A DNA stretch of 64,000 nucleotides from Paenibacillus phytorum. Its GTDB lineage: Bacteria; Bacillota; Bacilli; Paenibacillales; NBRC-103111. The notes beneath the pieces are model-generated. The model made no database searches and was not told where the DNA came from. It saw nothing but the letters and a program-made list of their open reading frames with translations. Location: assembly GCF_013141715.1 (NCBI RefSeq), contig NZ_WHOA01000098.1:1-64000 (forward strand), in the 5' to 3' direction. Shown here in pieces: positions 33,229 to 42,469 of this stretch; positions within the stretch are counted from its first letter, which is position 1; the number at the start of each line of letters is the position of its first letter. The translations under genes and the position numbers were made by a program.

Positions 33229-34308
33229 TTATAATCCTGGCCATTTATATGCTTGAGAAACTATTCGAATAACTTCACCGATTAATGCTTCCTCTTGCGG
33301 CTTACCCGGTTCAGAATTTGTCATAACGACTATCCCGCATTTTAGACGTGGATAGGTGACAAGCATGCACTGATAGCCGATTCCCCAACCTTTGGAAAGC
33401 ATGTAATGTTCACCATTGACTTGAGATAGAAATACCCCTAATCCAACATATTGGGCACAGCCGTAACCTTCGAGCATTTTTCGGGCTGACTCTGGTGATA
33501 AAAGTGATGTAAGGTCACCACCCCAAGATTTAATGACTTCGATTACTATTAAAGCCATCTCGGATGGTGTTGTCCACAAGCCGGCACCAGACAGATTTGG
33601 ATAATGTACTCTCGTACCGTTCACCACGTTCCCATGCTTATCATGTCCAGCTGTTAGTCTGGCTCCCTCGGCACTGCGTGGTTTCGAAAGACCATTCCAA
33701 AAAAATGTTTTCTGTAAACCTAAGGGAGCAAATACAAGTTTATCAATAGCAGAGCTGAAAGACTCACCCATTACATCCTCGATGATAAGTTCTAAGATTG
33801 TGAATCCAGTATCAGAGTAGTGAAATTCGCTGTCAGGTATATATTTGACTTCTACAGATTCTGAATTGTATTTCGTTTTCCCCAATAGCAAATCCTTAGG
33901 GGGGGGAAATGGAGACTGCTTCTGGTACACGTCAAAACTGCCCTCAAGGTCAACGAAACCTGACTGATGAGCCAACAAGCTACTTATCGTTACTTTCTTA
34001 GCATTCGTGTATTGGTTTTCAGGAATGTGCCAAGAGTTCAAATAAACGTTCGCATCTTCGTGTAAATCTAAAAGACCTTCTTGAACTAATTTAAGTACTC
34101 CGATAGAAGTGACCATTTTACTCATTGAGCATGCGTGAAATATACTGTCTGAATTCACTTTCTGAGGTTTACCCACCTCTTCGATCCCAAGGTTAATTGA
34201 GCATTCAAGCCGGTTCTCTTGAAATATAGTAAAGCCTACTCCTGGAACACAAAAGTAGGTCATACGCTCTTTAATCCTCTCTAATAAGTGATTATTATGT
34301 ATATCCAT
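33229..34308 (-). CDS. serine hydrolase, class C beta-lactamase-like
   Basis: A 359-residue member of the beta-lactamase/D-alanyl-D-alanine esterase family. The SxxK nucleophile motif is in HACSMSKMV and the YxN-like motif reads FHYSDTGF. No signal peptide, so probably cytosolic; relatives are esterases or peptidases rather than drug-resistance enzymes. The ATG at 34308 follows GGGAG; upstream in-frame ATGs are less favourable. One of three such hydrolases in the window. Confidence 0.88.
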   Translation of the reverse strand: MDIHNNHLLERIKERMTYFCVPGVGFTIFQENRLECSINLGIEEVGKPQKVNSDSIFHACSMSKMVTSIGVLKLVQEGLLDLHEDANVYLNSWHIPENQYTNAKKVTISSLLAHQSGFVDLEGSFDVYQKQSPFPPPKDLLLGKTKYNSESVEVKYIPDSEFHYSDTGFTILELIIEDVMGESFSSAIDKLVFAPLGLQKTFFWNGLSKPRSAEGARLTAGHDKHGNVVNGTRVHYPNLSGAGLWTTPSEMALIVIEVIKSWGGDLTSLLSPESARKMLEGYGCAQYVGLGVFLSQVNGEHYMLSKGWGIGYQCMLVTYPRLKCGIVVMTNSEPGKPQEEALIGEVIRIVSQAYKWPGL

Positions 34309-34392
34309 ATAAGACTCCCTCATAAAAAAAGAACGTATGTTTGTATTTATTACACCATAATTACCCAATATTATCAAGCGTTTTATTCCGTT

Positions 34393-34467
34393 ATACTGCC
34401 CGTCTAGCTGAGAAGGCAGCCGAATGTTTGATTTCGGCCGCCTTCTCTTGATGCTATTGAACTAAAG
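34393..34467. repeat. dispersed palindromic repeat, left part split by intron
   Basis: Head ATACTGCCCGTCTAGCTGAG, stem AAGGCAGCCGAA/TTTCGGCCGCCTT, then TATTGAACTAAAG. The continuation TTCCTCGTTAG lies at 37108, beyond the group II intron. Joined, the two pieces match uninterrupted copies at 15869 and 51793. Confidence 0.75.
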
Positions 34468-34511
34468 GTAACAATAGGTAAGCATTTGATGTGATCTCCA
34501 GCTTTTCCCCT

Positions 34512-34552
34512 GCTCCACACGGAGCGTGCCAGTTTCCCGGCACTCCGCGTTC
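34512..34552 (-). ncRNA. group II intron domain V
   Basis: On the minus strand CGCGGAGTGCCGG, GAAA loop, CTGGCACGCTCCGTG forms the bulged catalytic hairpin of domain V, placed ~45 bases from the intron end with a possible domain VI (branch-point) helix between. Confidence 0.65.
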
Positions 34553-34609
34553 CATCTAATTGAATTTACTAAATCATAAGTTCCTCGTTACTCATTGATT
34601 TGGGATATG

Positions 34610-36385
34610 TTAAACTGGTTCTAAAGTATATTTTTCACGGTATTTGTTGATCTTGTTCATCATCAATTCCGTTAGACCCAGTCTATTCTTGAGTACGCCA
34701 ATCGTCTCTTTATGTGTTTGGAGAATAAGTTATTCGACCTCTTTGTGGAGAATGCGTAAATTATTAAACTTGTCATTTCCACCTAAGTGCACGGGATATA
34801 GTGGTGGCAGTGAACATCGGACGCGAAGAGATACATCCCTGTAATTTCGCATTTCCCCATTTTCATGCTATACCGACTAATCCGATTATCCATATACTCA
34901 ACACTCTGATTCGGGATGCTAGATTTCGTTAGTAAGTAAATTTCCTGACGTAAATCTGGTCGAAGCTTTTTGTATATTTGTTCTCTGCCTGTCGTGGTAA
35001 AGAGTGAAAGCCCTGTACTAAAGCCCATCGTATTCTTTGTTTTCACGTTGGCTAGAGGATATAAATAAACATCCGCTACTTTGAAAGTCCTGTAACCCAA
35101 TCTGTAAAATTTACTGTAAGTTGGCGGTGGGTTTGCAGGATGCTCGTACTTCCCGATTTGTTTAAGACGATTGTACATGAAAGTTCGCAGATCGTAGGCA
35201 AGACGTGAAAACGCAACACTAACATGTGTTGCCCGATTGAAGTAATTGTGAATTCCTAAGACAAAGCTGTTAAACCGTGCGGCGGATAGAGCCGTTGGCG
35301 AAGACCTCATTTTGAGAATATGTTTCTTGGCTTCGCTTTTGATTTTCTGCCTTTTGCTCTCTTTAATTCCCGTATGCGCTACTCGCTTTTGACCCTTTTT
35401 TTTCGCTCTGATCGTAAACCTAAGGAATTCCGACTCTCGTTTTCGCAGGTTGATGATTTGCGATTTCTCTGGTGAGACGTCGAGTTTCAGCCGATCTTTG
35501 AGATACAGAACAACCGCATGATACCACCTCTGGGCCGACTTCCAATTGCGACAAATGATTTTGAAGTCATCGGCGTAACTCACCAGATAGCCTTCTTTCA
35601 GACTAGTCCGTATTTTCGCAGCCCATTCGCCAGTTCTTGATTTGAAAGGTTGTGTCAGCGGAAAGAGTTCCCATTGACCAGCCACCCAGTGATCGAGGTC
35701 ATTCAGTACAATATTCGAGAGCAGTGTTGACAGCAAACCTCCCTGAGGCACGTCTTTTGAAGGTATTCCTTCCCCCTCGATTTCAGCTTTTAGCATCTTA
35801 GAGATGCATGCTAGAACCATTCTATCCTGAATACCCATATTCCAAAGTTGCTTCACGAGCAAGGTATGGTTGACGTTGTCGAAGAACCCCGATATGTCGA
35901 TGTCGACTACAAAATGCATGGAAGCCTGATTGATGAGTAATTGGACTCTTGCCATGGCATGGTGTGTAGATCGAAGGGGTCTGAAACCGTAGCTATGCTT
36001 GTAAAATTGGGCTTCAGCTATGGGCTCAAGTACTTGCTTGAAGCACTGCTGAATAATGCGATCGAGGATACATGGAATGCCGAGCGGTCTCCATTTGCCA
36101 TTATCTTTTTCAATAAGCTTCCGTCTGACTTTCTTAGGGCGGTAGTTTTTAAGGCCTGTTTTGGATTTCGCTTACTAATTCATTTTCGGAGCATTGTTCG
36201 ATGTCTTTGATGGTTAACCCATCGGTTCCTGGTGTCCTTGATCCTTTGTTAGACTTCATCATGCGATAAGCTAGCAAGATTTTTTTTCTGGATGTGACGA
36301 TCCCGTAGAGATGTGAGAAGGTTTCTTTGTTTGCTGCTCTTTCGTACAAATCCGTAAAAGATTCTGTCATGCCGTAATTCCCCAA
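34610..36385 (-). pseudogene. group II intron reverse transcriptase/maturase/HNH, broken
   Basis: Intron-encoded protein in three frames. N-terminal part (36385-36149): SNKGSRTPGTDGLTIKDIE (RT0/1). A one-base shift near 36145 leads to KVRRKLIEKDNGKWRPLGIP, FVVDIDISGFFDNVNH, the catalytic YADD in YLVSYADDFKII, a maturase X domain and the HNH start CEITGMYLFASDVHCHHYIP. A second shift near 34785 and an in-frame stop separate HLGGNDKFNNLRILH and the tail. With RT0-RT7 otherwise recognisable, the element was recently active but cannot make full-length protein now. Confidence 0.88.
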
Positions 36386-37107
36386 TTTCGTAGAGCTTGC
36401 ACTGTGGCACCCTTCCTAATGAAGCGATGTCCCCACATTCCTACCCGATCGGTGCAATTCACGTATGGAAAATGATCGTTCTTTTCAATTAGACTTGGGG
36501 CTGTTCCTCCACCTCCATTACAGAGGATTCATCAGTCGTGCCCCTGCCCTCACAAGGATAAATTCATTTTGGCATGTGCCTTATTGCAACCGTTTCGGGT
36601 AACAGCCCTTCTTGCAACGTCCCTTACTTTCCAAGTCCCTTACAACCTAGCTATCTATTCTGAACTTAGGTGCTTCCTCTAAGCCTGTGAGATTGATGCC
36701 ACCATTGTTTGGCATAGCGTATTTCATAGAGAAAATTTTTACTTTACGCCACTCACCCCATCGTTTGATGGTACATACGTTTCCGCATGCTCTAACTTTA
36801 GACCTGTACATTCGGAAGTTCGTCAGTTCGCTTCTGTGCGAGCATTCTAACCATATTCAGTTTTTCAGCCACGCGACATATCCGTTGGCACACCTTTTCC
36901 AATCGAATGGCTACAGCCTTCGTTCTGTCGAATCTACCTGAACTTCACACCGCATGTTCTGTTAAACATGACGCGTGCAAGAGTATTGGCGGGATGGTTT
37001 CAGGATACATGGTTCCATCATTCCCATCCTTGGTTGTAAAGTTAAAATTACTGCTGTAATCTCCTGCTTTTCACACTGTTTGGTGCTTATAGCAGAACTT
37101 GTCGTAC

Positions 37108-37130
37108 TTCCTCGTTAGCTGAACGAGGAA
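37108..37130. repeat. dispersed palindromic repeat, right part after intron
   Basis: TTCCTCGTTAGCTGAACGAGGAA: continues the repeat interrupted at 34467 and is itself a perfect hairpin (TTCCTCGTT/AACGAGGAA), directly upstream of the intron 5' end on the minus strand. Confidence 0.75.
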
Positions 37131-37173
37131 CATCAAGGCATATGTACATACAAATCGATGGATTTTATGAACA

Positions 37174-37203
37174 TGAAAAAAGGAGCTGAGAACGCAGCTC
37201 CTT
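37174..37203 (-). terminator. Rho-independent terminator
   Basis: AAGGAGCTG/CAGCTCCTT stem with TTTTTTCATG on the minus strand, eight bases after the stop of the hypothetical gene ending at 37211. Confidence 0.85.
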
Positions 37204-37210
37204 CGCTGTT

Positions 37211-37594
37211 CTAAAAAGGTTTTCTGTAAACTTTGATGATACGTGTACCGTTTCGGATAAGCCTTTGCGCCTGTGCTAGGTTGATCCGAACTAGGACGGA
37301 AATGTCGCTCGTCGCGTTTTCCACGTCGAATACCTTGAATATTCGTCCGTTAGCAAATAATACGCCTTTCAACTCGACTATCGTTGTGCGAGTCGGTTTC
37401 GGATCGGAGTCTTCAAATTTCGTACGCTTTACACCTGCACGAAGGAGTGCTGCTGCTTGTTGTGCGGTCGTTCGCACGCCAAATACCGGATCAATTTCAA
37501 CTCCGGTTGTTTTCGCCTCCACCTCGACAATCAGAAAAAAACGATCGCCGATCTTAGCTATGCTATTTGCTCCGATAGTTATCGGTTGCGCCAT
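37211..37594 (-). CDS. hypothetical protein (127 aa)
   Basis: A well-supported gene (RBS GGGGGTGATGAAAC, own terminator) for a soluble 127-residue protein starting MAQPITIGANSIAKIGDRF. It is rich in beta strand (FFLIVEVEAKTTGVEI, TTIVELKGVLF, RIFKVFDV) with a helical hairpin QQAAALLRAGVKR. I recognise no family. The paired pattern (AAALLRAGVKR and AQRLIRNGTRI) suggests an internal duplication of about 60 residues, each half strand-strand-helix. Intergenic space 37595-37998 holds only a dispersed repeat. Confidence 0.7.
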   Translation of the reverse strand: MAQPITIGANSIAKIGDRFFLIVEVEAKTTGVEIDPVFGVRTTAQQAAALLRAGVKRTKFEDSDPKPTRTTIVELKGVLFANGRIFKVFDVENATSDISVLVRINLAQAQRLIRNGTRIIKVYRKPF

Positions 37595-37840
37595 GTTTCA
37601 TCACCCCCTCGCACTACAATATGAGGGGATGTAACCGATGGCACATTATAGTCGACTAATTATTCATTCGTTCGTGGCGACATAAGTGTAAAAATACCCG
37701 ACATGATGAACAATTCCATAAGTACTAAGAAGAAAGCTGCCTCGGGAGCTCCTTCGTGCTTCATTAAAGAATCAAATTTTTATAAATACAGTTTATATAT
37801 TCACACCATCAATTCTCAACTTTTCCGCTCTCCTGCCCGT

Positions 37841-37905
37841 AACAGGCTGCCGATCTGTACCGGCAGCCTGCTCTCATGATGATATCGTCTCCGTTATTCC
37901 AATGA
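37841..37905. repeat. dispersed palindromic repeat (copy)
   Basis: Head TCCTGCCCGTAA, stem CAGGCTGCCGAT/ACCGGCAGCCTG, tail ATATCGTCTCCGTTATTCC. Nothing else is seen in the 400-base gap. Confidence 0.7.
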
Positions 37906-37998
37906 TGTAATGTTCATCAAACTTAAAAGGAGACTTAGAACGCTTTTATCTTAGTTTCCCGGATCCTTATCATGATGGAAAAATCTGCAGTTGACTAC

Positions 37999-38862
37999 CT
38001 AAACCCGGGTTAGCTTATCCGGGTTTCGTACGACGTAGATTCTGTCAAACTTTCCGCGCCGCAGTTGTAAAAATAGAGCGGCCACGGTTTCGTCTCCGGA
38101 ACGGAGTACGATACCAGCCTCACCGTTCAAAGGGACAACCTCGAAGTGAAGACTTCCCTGATAATAGGGCTTTATAAACTCGAATGTGCCTAGTAGGAAT
38201 CGGACCACGAGATCGCGCGTTTGTACCGGACGCTTGAACGCGTTTACTTTTCCACCTCCGTCGGAGACGAGCATGACGTCTTCGGTCAGCAGAGACAGCA
38301 CATGATCGACGTTACCTTGCTCGAGGGATGTGAGAAACCGGCTAACCCATTCCAATTCGACCGTTTCGGCCGCGACCTGCTCCTCCTCGGATATTCCCAT
38401 CTTGCTTCTTGCCCTGCTCATCAGCTTGCGGCAATTCGCCTCTTGCTTGCCGAGCAGTTCGGCTATTTCGGGATAATCGAAGCCCAGCGCCTCACGCAGG
38501 ACGAAAACCGTCCGCTCCGTCGGCTTCAGCCGCTCCAACAATACGAGCATGGCGTAAGACAGCTGATCGCGGCGGATGACCGCCGCCTCGAGCGTATCCG
38601 CCTCCGGCGTCCGAATCGGTTCGGGGAGCCACGGACCGACGTACACTTCCCTGCTCTTCCGCGCCGACTTCTGCAGATCGAGGCAGCGATTGGTTACCAT
38701 TTTGCACAAATACGCCTTAGGCTCCTCCAAACGTTCGAGATGTACGTCGCAGGCCTTAAAAAACACGTCCTGCACCGCATCTTCCGCGTCTGCCGCAGAA
38801 CCTGTCAACTGATAAGCCAGTGTGAACAGCAGCGCTCTATATTGATCGTACAGTTCCTCCAT
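37999..38862 (-). CDS. sigJ: ECF sigma factor, SigJ type with SnoaL-like domain
   Basis: A 287-residue extracytoplasmic-function sigma factor. Region 2 is MEELYDQYRALLFTLAYQLT to DAEDAVQDVFFKA, region 4 is LKPTERTVFVLREALGFDY, then ANCRKLMSRARSKM, and a C-terminal SnoaL/NTF2-like domain (LEWVSRFLTSLEQGNVDHVL onward) replaces a separate anti-sigma factor, as in ECF41/SigJ. Such sigmas usually control a neighbouring oxidoreductase or carboxymuconolactone decarboxylase; here an NDH-like flavoprotein lies upstream. A partial copy of its 5' end is at 39476. Start chosen at ATG 38862, GTG 38874 possible. Confidence 0.92.
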   Translation of the reverse strand: MEELYDQYRALLFTLAYQLTGSAADAEDAVQDVFFKACDVHLERLEEPKAYLCKMVTNRCLDLQKSARKSREVYVGPWLPEPIRTPEADTLEAAVIRRDQLSYAMLVLLERLKPTERTVFVLREALGFDYPEIAELLGKQEANCRKLMSRARSKMGISEEEQVAAETVELEWVSRFLTSLEQGNVDHVLSLLTEDVMLVSDGGGKVNAFKRPVQTRDLVVRFLLGTFEFIKPYYQGSLHFEVVPLNGEAGIVLRSGDETVAALFLQLRRGKFDRIYVVRNPDKLTRV

Positions 38863-39011
38863 TCGCCGTATCACCTTTTCCGAGTTGTTAGAAATATGAC
38901 AATATTGGTCGCTTTGTTTCTATCGAAGCATACCGGCGTAATCCCATGCCAGCTTTTTCATTTAAGCCTTTACTTTAGGTTTCAATAAGGATTATATTTT
39001 TATAATTTATA

Positions 39012-39416
39012 TCATACCCTCCACCGATCGCGTAAAACAATAGATGAAGCTTTTATTGCTACTTTAACCGAAAAAAAGAATAGCAAAGCTGCAAAAAGAG
39101 GATGCAATGCGGCCGCTGCTTGACCGAATATCATATGCGCAGTCCAATATTGAAGTGCGATGAATGCCAATAAACCAAACGGCCACCAGCGCAAACCGTT
39201 ATTTAGCTTGCCAATCAAACCGATAAGCAGCATACCGAAGGGGATGAACTGAAACATGTGCACGAAAGTGGCATGTTTGTCCCAATATGCCGTATCACCA
39301 AATATGGCCAAACCTGCTAAAACAAACTGAATCATGATAGAAGCCACAAATAACCAAGCCAATATTGCATATACCCAATAGGCTAGGAACGAATACGTCG
39401 TTTTTTTTGTCTCCAT
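39012..39416 (-). CDS. DUF6220 membrane protein
   Basis: A 134-residue protein with four membrane helices and the DUF6220 signature of a final helix starting ALHPLFAALLFFFSVKVA and an internal WDKHATFVHMFQFIPFGMLL. Function unknown. AAGGAG lies nine bases before ATG 39416. It sits between the intact sigma gene and the truncated duplicate of that gene, and a distant paralogue is at 45439. Confidence 0.85.
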   Translation of the reverse strand: METKKTTYSFLAYWVYAILAWLFVASIMIQFVLAGLAIFGDTAYWDKHATFVHMFQFIPFGMLLIGLIGKLNNGLRWWPFGLLAFIALQYWTAHMIFGQAAAALHPLFAALLFFFSVKVAIKASSIVLRDRWRV

Positions 39417-39475
39417 AATCACTCACTCCTTGTCTATTATAAGTTGAACTAGCTTCTTTCCTATCACATATCGTG

Positions 39476-39772
39476 TTCTTCCGCGCAGATCGAGGCAGCG
39501 ATTGGTTACCATTTTGCACAAATACGCCTTAGGCTCCTCCAAACGTTCAAGATGTACGTCGCAGGCCTAAAAAAACACATCCTGCACCGCATCTTCCGCG
39601 TCTGCCGCAGAGCCTGTCAACTGATAAGCCAGCGTGAACAGGAGCGCTTTATATTGATCGTACAGTTCTTCCAATCGCCGTCTCACCTTTTCCGGGGTTG
39701 TTAGAAATATGGCAATCTTGGTCTCTTTGTTTCTATCGAAGACTACTGGCCCAATCCCATGCCAGCTTCTTG
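39476..39772 (-). pseudogene. partial duplicate: sigJ 5' end plus tail of the flavoprotein gene
   Basis: About 300 bases here repeat 38654-38960 with few differences. Read on the minus strand, the duplicate starts as RRRLEELYDQYKALLFTLAY, carries an AAG-to-TAG nonsense change right after QDVFF (stop at 39567-39569), lacks ten bases near its end and breaks off after the LDLR codons. The shared block also includes the last dozen codons of the flavoprotein gene (KKLAWDWA here, KKLAWDYA at 38940). So the intact sigma gene is preceded by a relic of a second flavoprotein gene. Confidence 0.85.
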
Positions 39773-40917
39773 ATTTTCCACGCAAGCTTCCCCGTTATGA
39801 TCATATCAAGTCCCCATTTTCGTACCCACATCAACCCGCGATTTTGCCCCAGGCCGATTGCGAAGGCATCCATCACCGTTTTGTGAACCGGCGCGGAACG
39901 GCCCTCCAGATCGGCCATCACGATTTTTCCCAGTCTTAACGCCTGCGGCCCAGCTTCTTTGCACGTCATCTGATCCGCCTTACCGGTACTCGGATCGACG
40001 ATTCTCGCACAGTCGCCAATGCTGTATACGCCCGGCATCCCTTGGATGCGATAACATTCATCCACCAGTACCCGGCCATCAGGAGTTAGCGGCAAGCCCA
40101 TACCCCGAAGGACCGGATTCGGTGTCAGGCCAATCGTCCATATACATAGGCCAACCGCCAGACGATCGCCATTGCTCAACTTCACCACTCCTGCTTCCTC
40201 TCGCATCAGCTTACGATTGTGAAGCACTTTCACTCCACATTCGCTGAGCACCTGATCCAACTTCCGCCCAACTTTCTCCGGCCCTTCCCGAAACAGCCGT
40301 TCCTGTGCATTCAGCAAATAAACGTAGGCATCGGACGAATTCAGCCCTAGCTCCGATGCTTCCTTCCTTATGGCGAGCGCCAGCTCGGCGGACGTCTCGA
40401 TGCCACTGATGCCCGCTCCCGCAACCGCGATTGTCATCAGTCGCTTTCGTTCCTCAGGGTTCGTCTCGACGGCAGCCTTCTGCAGATTGGCACGCCAGCG
40501 CTCACGGATGTCTGCCGCGGCTTGCGGGTCTGTCAAGGCGATGCCTCCCTGATCGGGATCCGGTCGCCGAACGATGCTGCCGACCGCCACGACTAAAAGG
40601 TCATAACGAAATCGGGCAGCATTTCTTTGCGCATCCGTATATCGAATCCGTTTTCCCTCACTATCCACGGATGTAACCGTACCTTGCACGAATTCGACTC
40701 CTTCTGAAAAATAATGCGCCCAGGGAACTATAATCTCTTCCTCTCCCGCGGCCGGCCGGAACAACATCACTTTGCGCACATGACCCGGCTGCTTGTCGAA
40801 CAGAACAAACCGTATCCGCCGTCCGTTCGCCGTGCCCCGGGTCATTTCCTGTATTTTCTTGAGGGCTGCAAGCCCTGCATGGCCGCCTCCGATGATTACG
40901 CATGTCAAGTCATTCAT
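39733..40917 (-). CDS. NDH-2-like NAD(P)/FAD-dependent oxidoreductase
   Basis: A 394-residue two-dinucleotide-binding flavoprotein. FAD motif VIIGGGHAGLAAL at the start, NAD motif AVAGAGISGIETSAELA near 165, and the FAD-closing GVYSIGDCARI near 315. It resembles type II NADH dehydrogenases/AIF-like enzymes, with a C-terminal basic amphipathic tail (VRKWGLDMIITGKLAWKIKK) that could dock to the membrane. Upstream of the SigJ-type sigma factor pieces; this pairing is common and implies joint control. GAGGAACG precedes the ATG. Confidence 0.9.
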   Translation of the reverse strand: MNDLTCVIIGGGHAGLAALKKIQEMTRGTANGRRIRFVLFDKQPGHVRKVMLFRPAAGEEEIIVPWAHYFSEGVEFVQGTVTSVDSEGKRIRYTDAQRNAARFRYDLLVVAVGSIVRRPDPDQGGIALTDPQAAADIRERWRANLQKAAVETNPEERKRLMTIAVAGAGISGIETSAELALAIRKEASELGLNSSDAYVYLLNAQERLFREGPEKVGRKLDQVLSECGVKVLHNRKLMREEAGVVKLSNGDRLAVGLCIWTIGLTPNPVLRGMGLPLTPDGRVLVDECYRIQGMPGVYSIGDCARIVDPSTGKADQMTCKEAGPQALRLGKIVMADLEGRSAPVHKTVMDAFAIGLGQNRGLMWVRKWGLDMIITGKLAWKIKKLAWDWASSLR

Positions 40918-41042
40918 CGTTCCTCAGCTCCTTTTACATTTTGCACATATAACGATGTAAGGCTCTGATTTGTGACACCTGAAACGAACGAAAAAAAAAA
41001 TTTACATGGGCCCGTTAAAATCAGCCGTTCTTTCGTGCCAGT

Positions 41043-41135
41043 TTGTTGAGTAAATCTGCTCGTTAACGTAATGGAGGCTGCCGATCGTGCTAGCAGCCTC
41101 CAGATATTATTGTGCTATCGTTCTGCGTCAATAGC
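41043..41135. repeat. dispersed palindromic repeat (full copy)
   Basis: Head AATCTGCTCGTTAACG, stem TGGAGGCTGCCGATC/GCTAGCAGCCTCCA, spacer TATTATTG, tail TGCTATCGTTCTGCGTC. One of the clearest copies, lying 18 bases after the stop of the VOC gene on the minus strand. Confidence 0.75.
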
Positions 41136-41152
41136 AAATGAATTACAACTCG

Positions 41153-41500
41153 TTATTTCTCCCAAAGCTCAACCAGTCGACCTTCAGGATCTTCAATCCA
41201 AATAAACTTTCCAAATTCACTAATCTCTTTTTTCTTTGCAAGAGGTACACCAATATGTTCAAGATGCTTAATAGTCTCGTTTAGATTATGTACTTGGAAA
41301 TTTAACATCACTTGTTGTTCTGTTGGAAAATAACTGTCATTCTCGGTAAAGAAAGAAAAGATAGTCTCATTTCCTAATTGGGGTTTTATCACAGTCCCAT
41401 TCCAATTTTCTATTTCAATCTTCAATACTTCACTGTACCATTTTTTTATAACTTCAAGATTCTTCGTTCTCCAAAATATTCCTCCGAAACCTTTTATCAT
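41153..41500 (-). CDS. VOC (glyoxalase/bleomycin-resistance fold) protein
   Basis: A 115-residue single VOC domain pair. N-terminal FGGIFWRTKNLEVIKKWYSE and C-terminal FGKFIWIEDPEGRLVELWEK are diagnostic, the final glutamate being a metal ligand in active members. Substrate unknown. The protein is small but complete. The neighbourhood to its right holds mobile-element fragments. Confidence 0.85.
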   Translation of the reverse strand: MIKGFGGIFWRTKNLEVIKKWYSEVLKIEIENWNGTVIKPQLGNETIFSFFTENDSYFPTEQQVMLNFQVHNLNETIKHLEHIGVPLAKKKEISEFGKFIWIEDPEGRLVELWEK

Positions 41501-41530
41501 CGTATCTAAAAATGAAATTTCCTAAAAATA

Positions 41531-41863
41531 TCAGCGATATAATTCTCTTCTACGCTCTCCGCGCAGCTGCGCATAAATCTGTGTAGTAGATGCTTTTTCA
41601 TGCCCAAGCATACCCTGAATAAATTCTAGCGGTGCACCGTTATCTAGCAATTGACAGGCATAGGTGCGACGGAATCGATGAGGATATACATTGGCACTAA
41701 TTTTCCCGCGTTGTGCTAGCTTTTTTAAAGACCAACGTATTGTTGGAATCGTCAATCGACGGATCGGATTCGTTTCGGTAACAAACAATGCTTTACAGGT
41801 ATCTTCACGGCTCTCTAGGTATCTTTTTAACGGTTGTGGTGCAAGAATTAAAAAAGATAGCAA
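41531..41863 (-). pseudogene. tyrosine recombinase, C-terminal fragment
   Basis: About 90 codons of the integrase catalytic domain: YPHRFRRTYACQLLDNG (the HxxR box) and MLGHEKASTTQIYAQL with the late histidine and the nucleophilic tyrosine. The first catalytic arginine, the lysine hairpin and the core-binding domain are absent, so it is inactive alone. It abuts an IS6-type transposase fragment. A remnant of an integrated element. Confidence 0.8.
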
Positions 41864-41885
41864 TTTCCCAATAAATTGTAATTAA

Positions 41886-42083
41886 CTATGCCATAATACC
41901 AAATATTTTATTAAGCCATTCCACTGCAGAGAGGACAGACGAATTATTTTCGGCCTGCCCTTTCCTAATCATATGCATAGCCTCGATTCCCTTTAACGTC
42001 TGTTGTGGGCGGAAGCCTATTTGTGCTTGTATCGAGAAAGGTTTTTGTGGACTTTGAAAATCACTCTTCGTACCTTTTAACAT
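41886..42083 (-). pseudogene. IS6-family transposase, C-terminal fragment
   Basis: The end of the frame reads QIGFRPQQTLKGIEAMHMIR, then KGQAEN, matching the C-terminus of IS6/IS26-like DDE transposases (GF-SF-A-RTLKGIE-M-MI-KGQ). The preceding residues are altered and the catalytic core is missing. Another IS6 fragment is at 50905. Confidence 0.65.
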
Positions 42084-42469
42084 TAAATTATTGTAGTACT
42101 TGTTCTTAAAATAACTCAGAAATACCTAAAAATGAAGTTCCTCTAAACTATATCCACAAACAAACATCTTCTTATTGGTTCCTGACAACTGGTGTGGTTG
42201 GTCGATTATCTGCTGCGAACCAACCGACTTTACGAACCCAGAGAGGTGATCCGACAACACGGGTGACATAGACCTCTAACCAACCACCTATTTCCTAGAT
42301 ACTTAGGAATATCTGAAAACCTAGATAGGGCGGGTTTAGTTTGGGTTTGCCTTTTTCCGTCACCCCCTGAAAAGAGTTCGGTTCATTCAAAATCGTTGAA
42401 TTTAAGGGCTTGACATCGTACCGCTGCTCTATTATAAAGTGAAATTTCCTCCTGTTTTCTCACTTATTC
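42084..42469. other. non-coding stretch with a protein-like relic
   Basis: No intact gene in about 385 bases. On the minus strand around 42180-42300 an open segment reads EIGGWLEVYVTRVVGSPLW, then VRKVGWFAADN, which looks like a piece of a real but unidentified protein; it has no start and is preceded by a stop. The rest shows nothing I can name. Confidence 0.3.

Larger units (their letters stand above)
34468..37107 (-). mobile_element. group II intron, decayed
   Basis: A ~2.64-kb retroelement on the minus strand. It contains a reverse transcriptase reading frame (see separate entry), a 5' RNA part of ~720 bases and a domain-V hairpin near the 3' end. The 3' boundary is placed where minus-strand sequence ends ...TTGTTAC, and the 5' boundary at GTACGACAAG, which departs from the GUGYG consensus. 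Boundaries are set by the reconstructed target, a dispersed repeat; exact ends may be off by a base or two. Confidence 0.8.

Noticed and set aside
38221..38988. Plus-strand 255-codon frame opposite sigJ
   Set aside because: Shadow frame; the minus-strand sigma factor has all family motifs and its own start signals.
41531..42083. Integron or genomic-island boundary at the recombinase fragment
   Set aside because: The recombinase lacks its N-terminal catalytic residues and no attachment-site repeat or attC-like site was found nearby.
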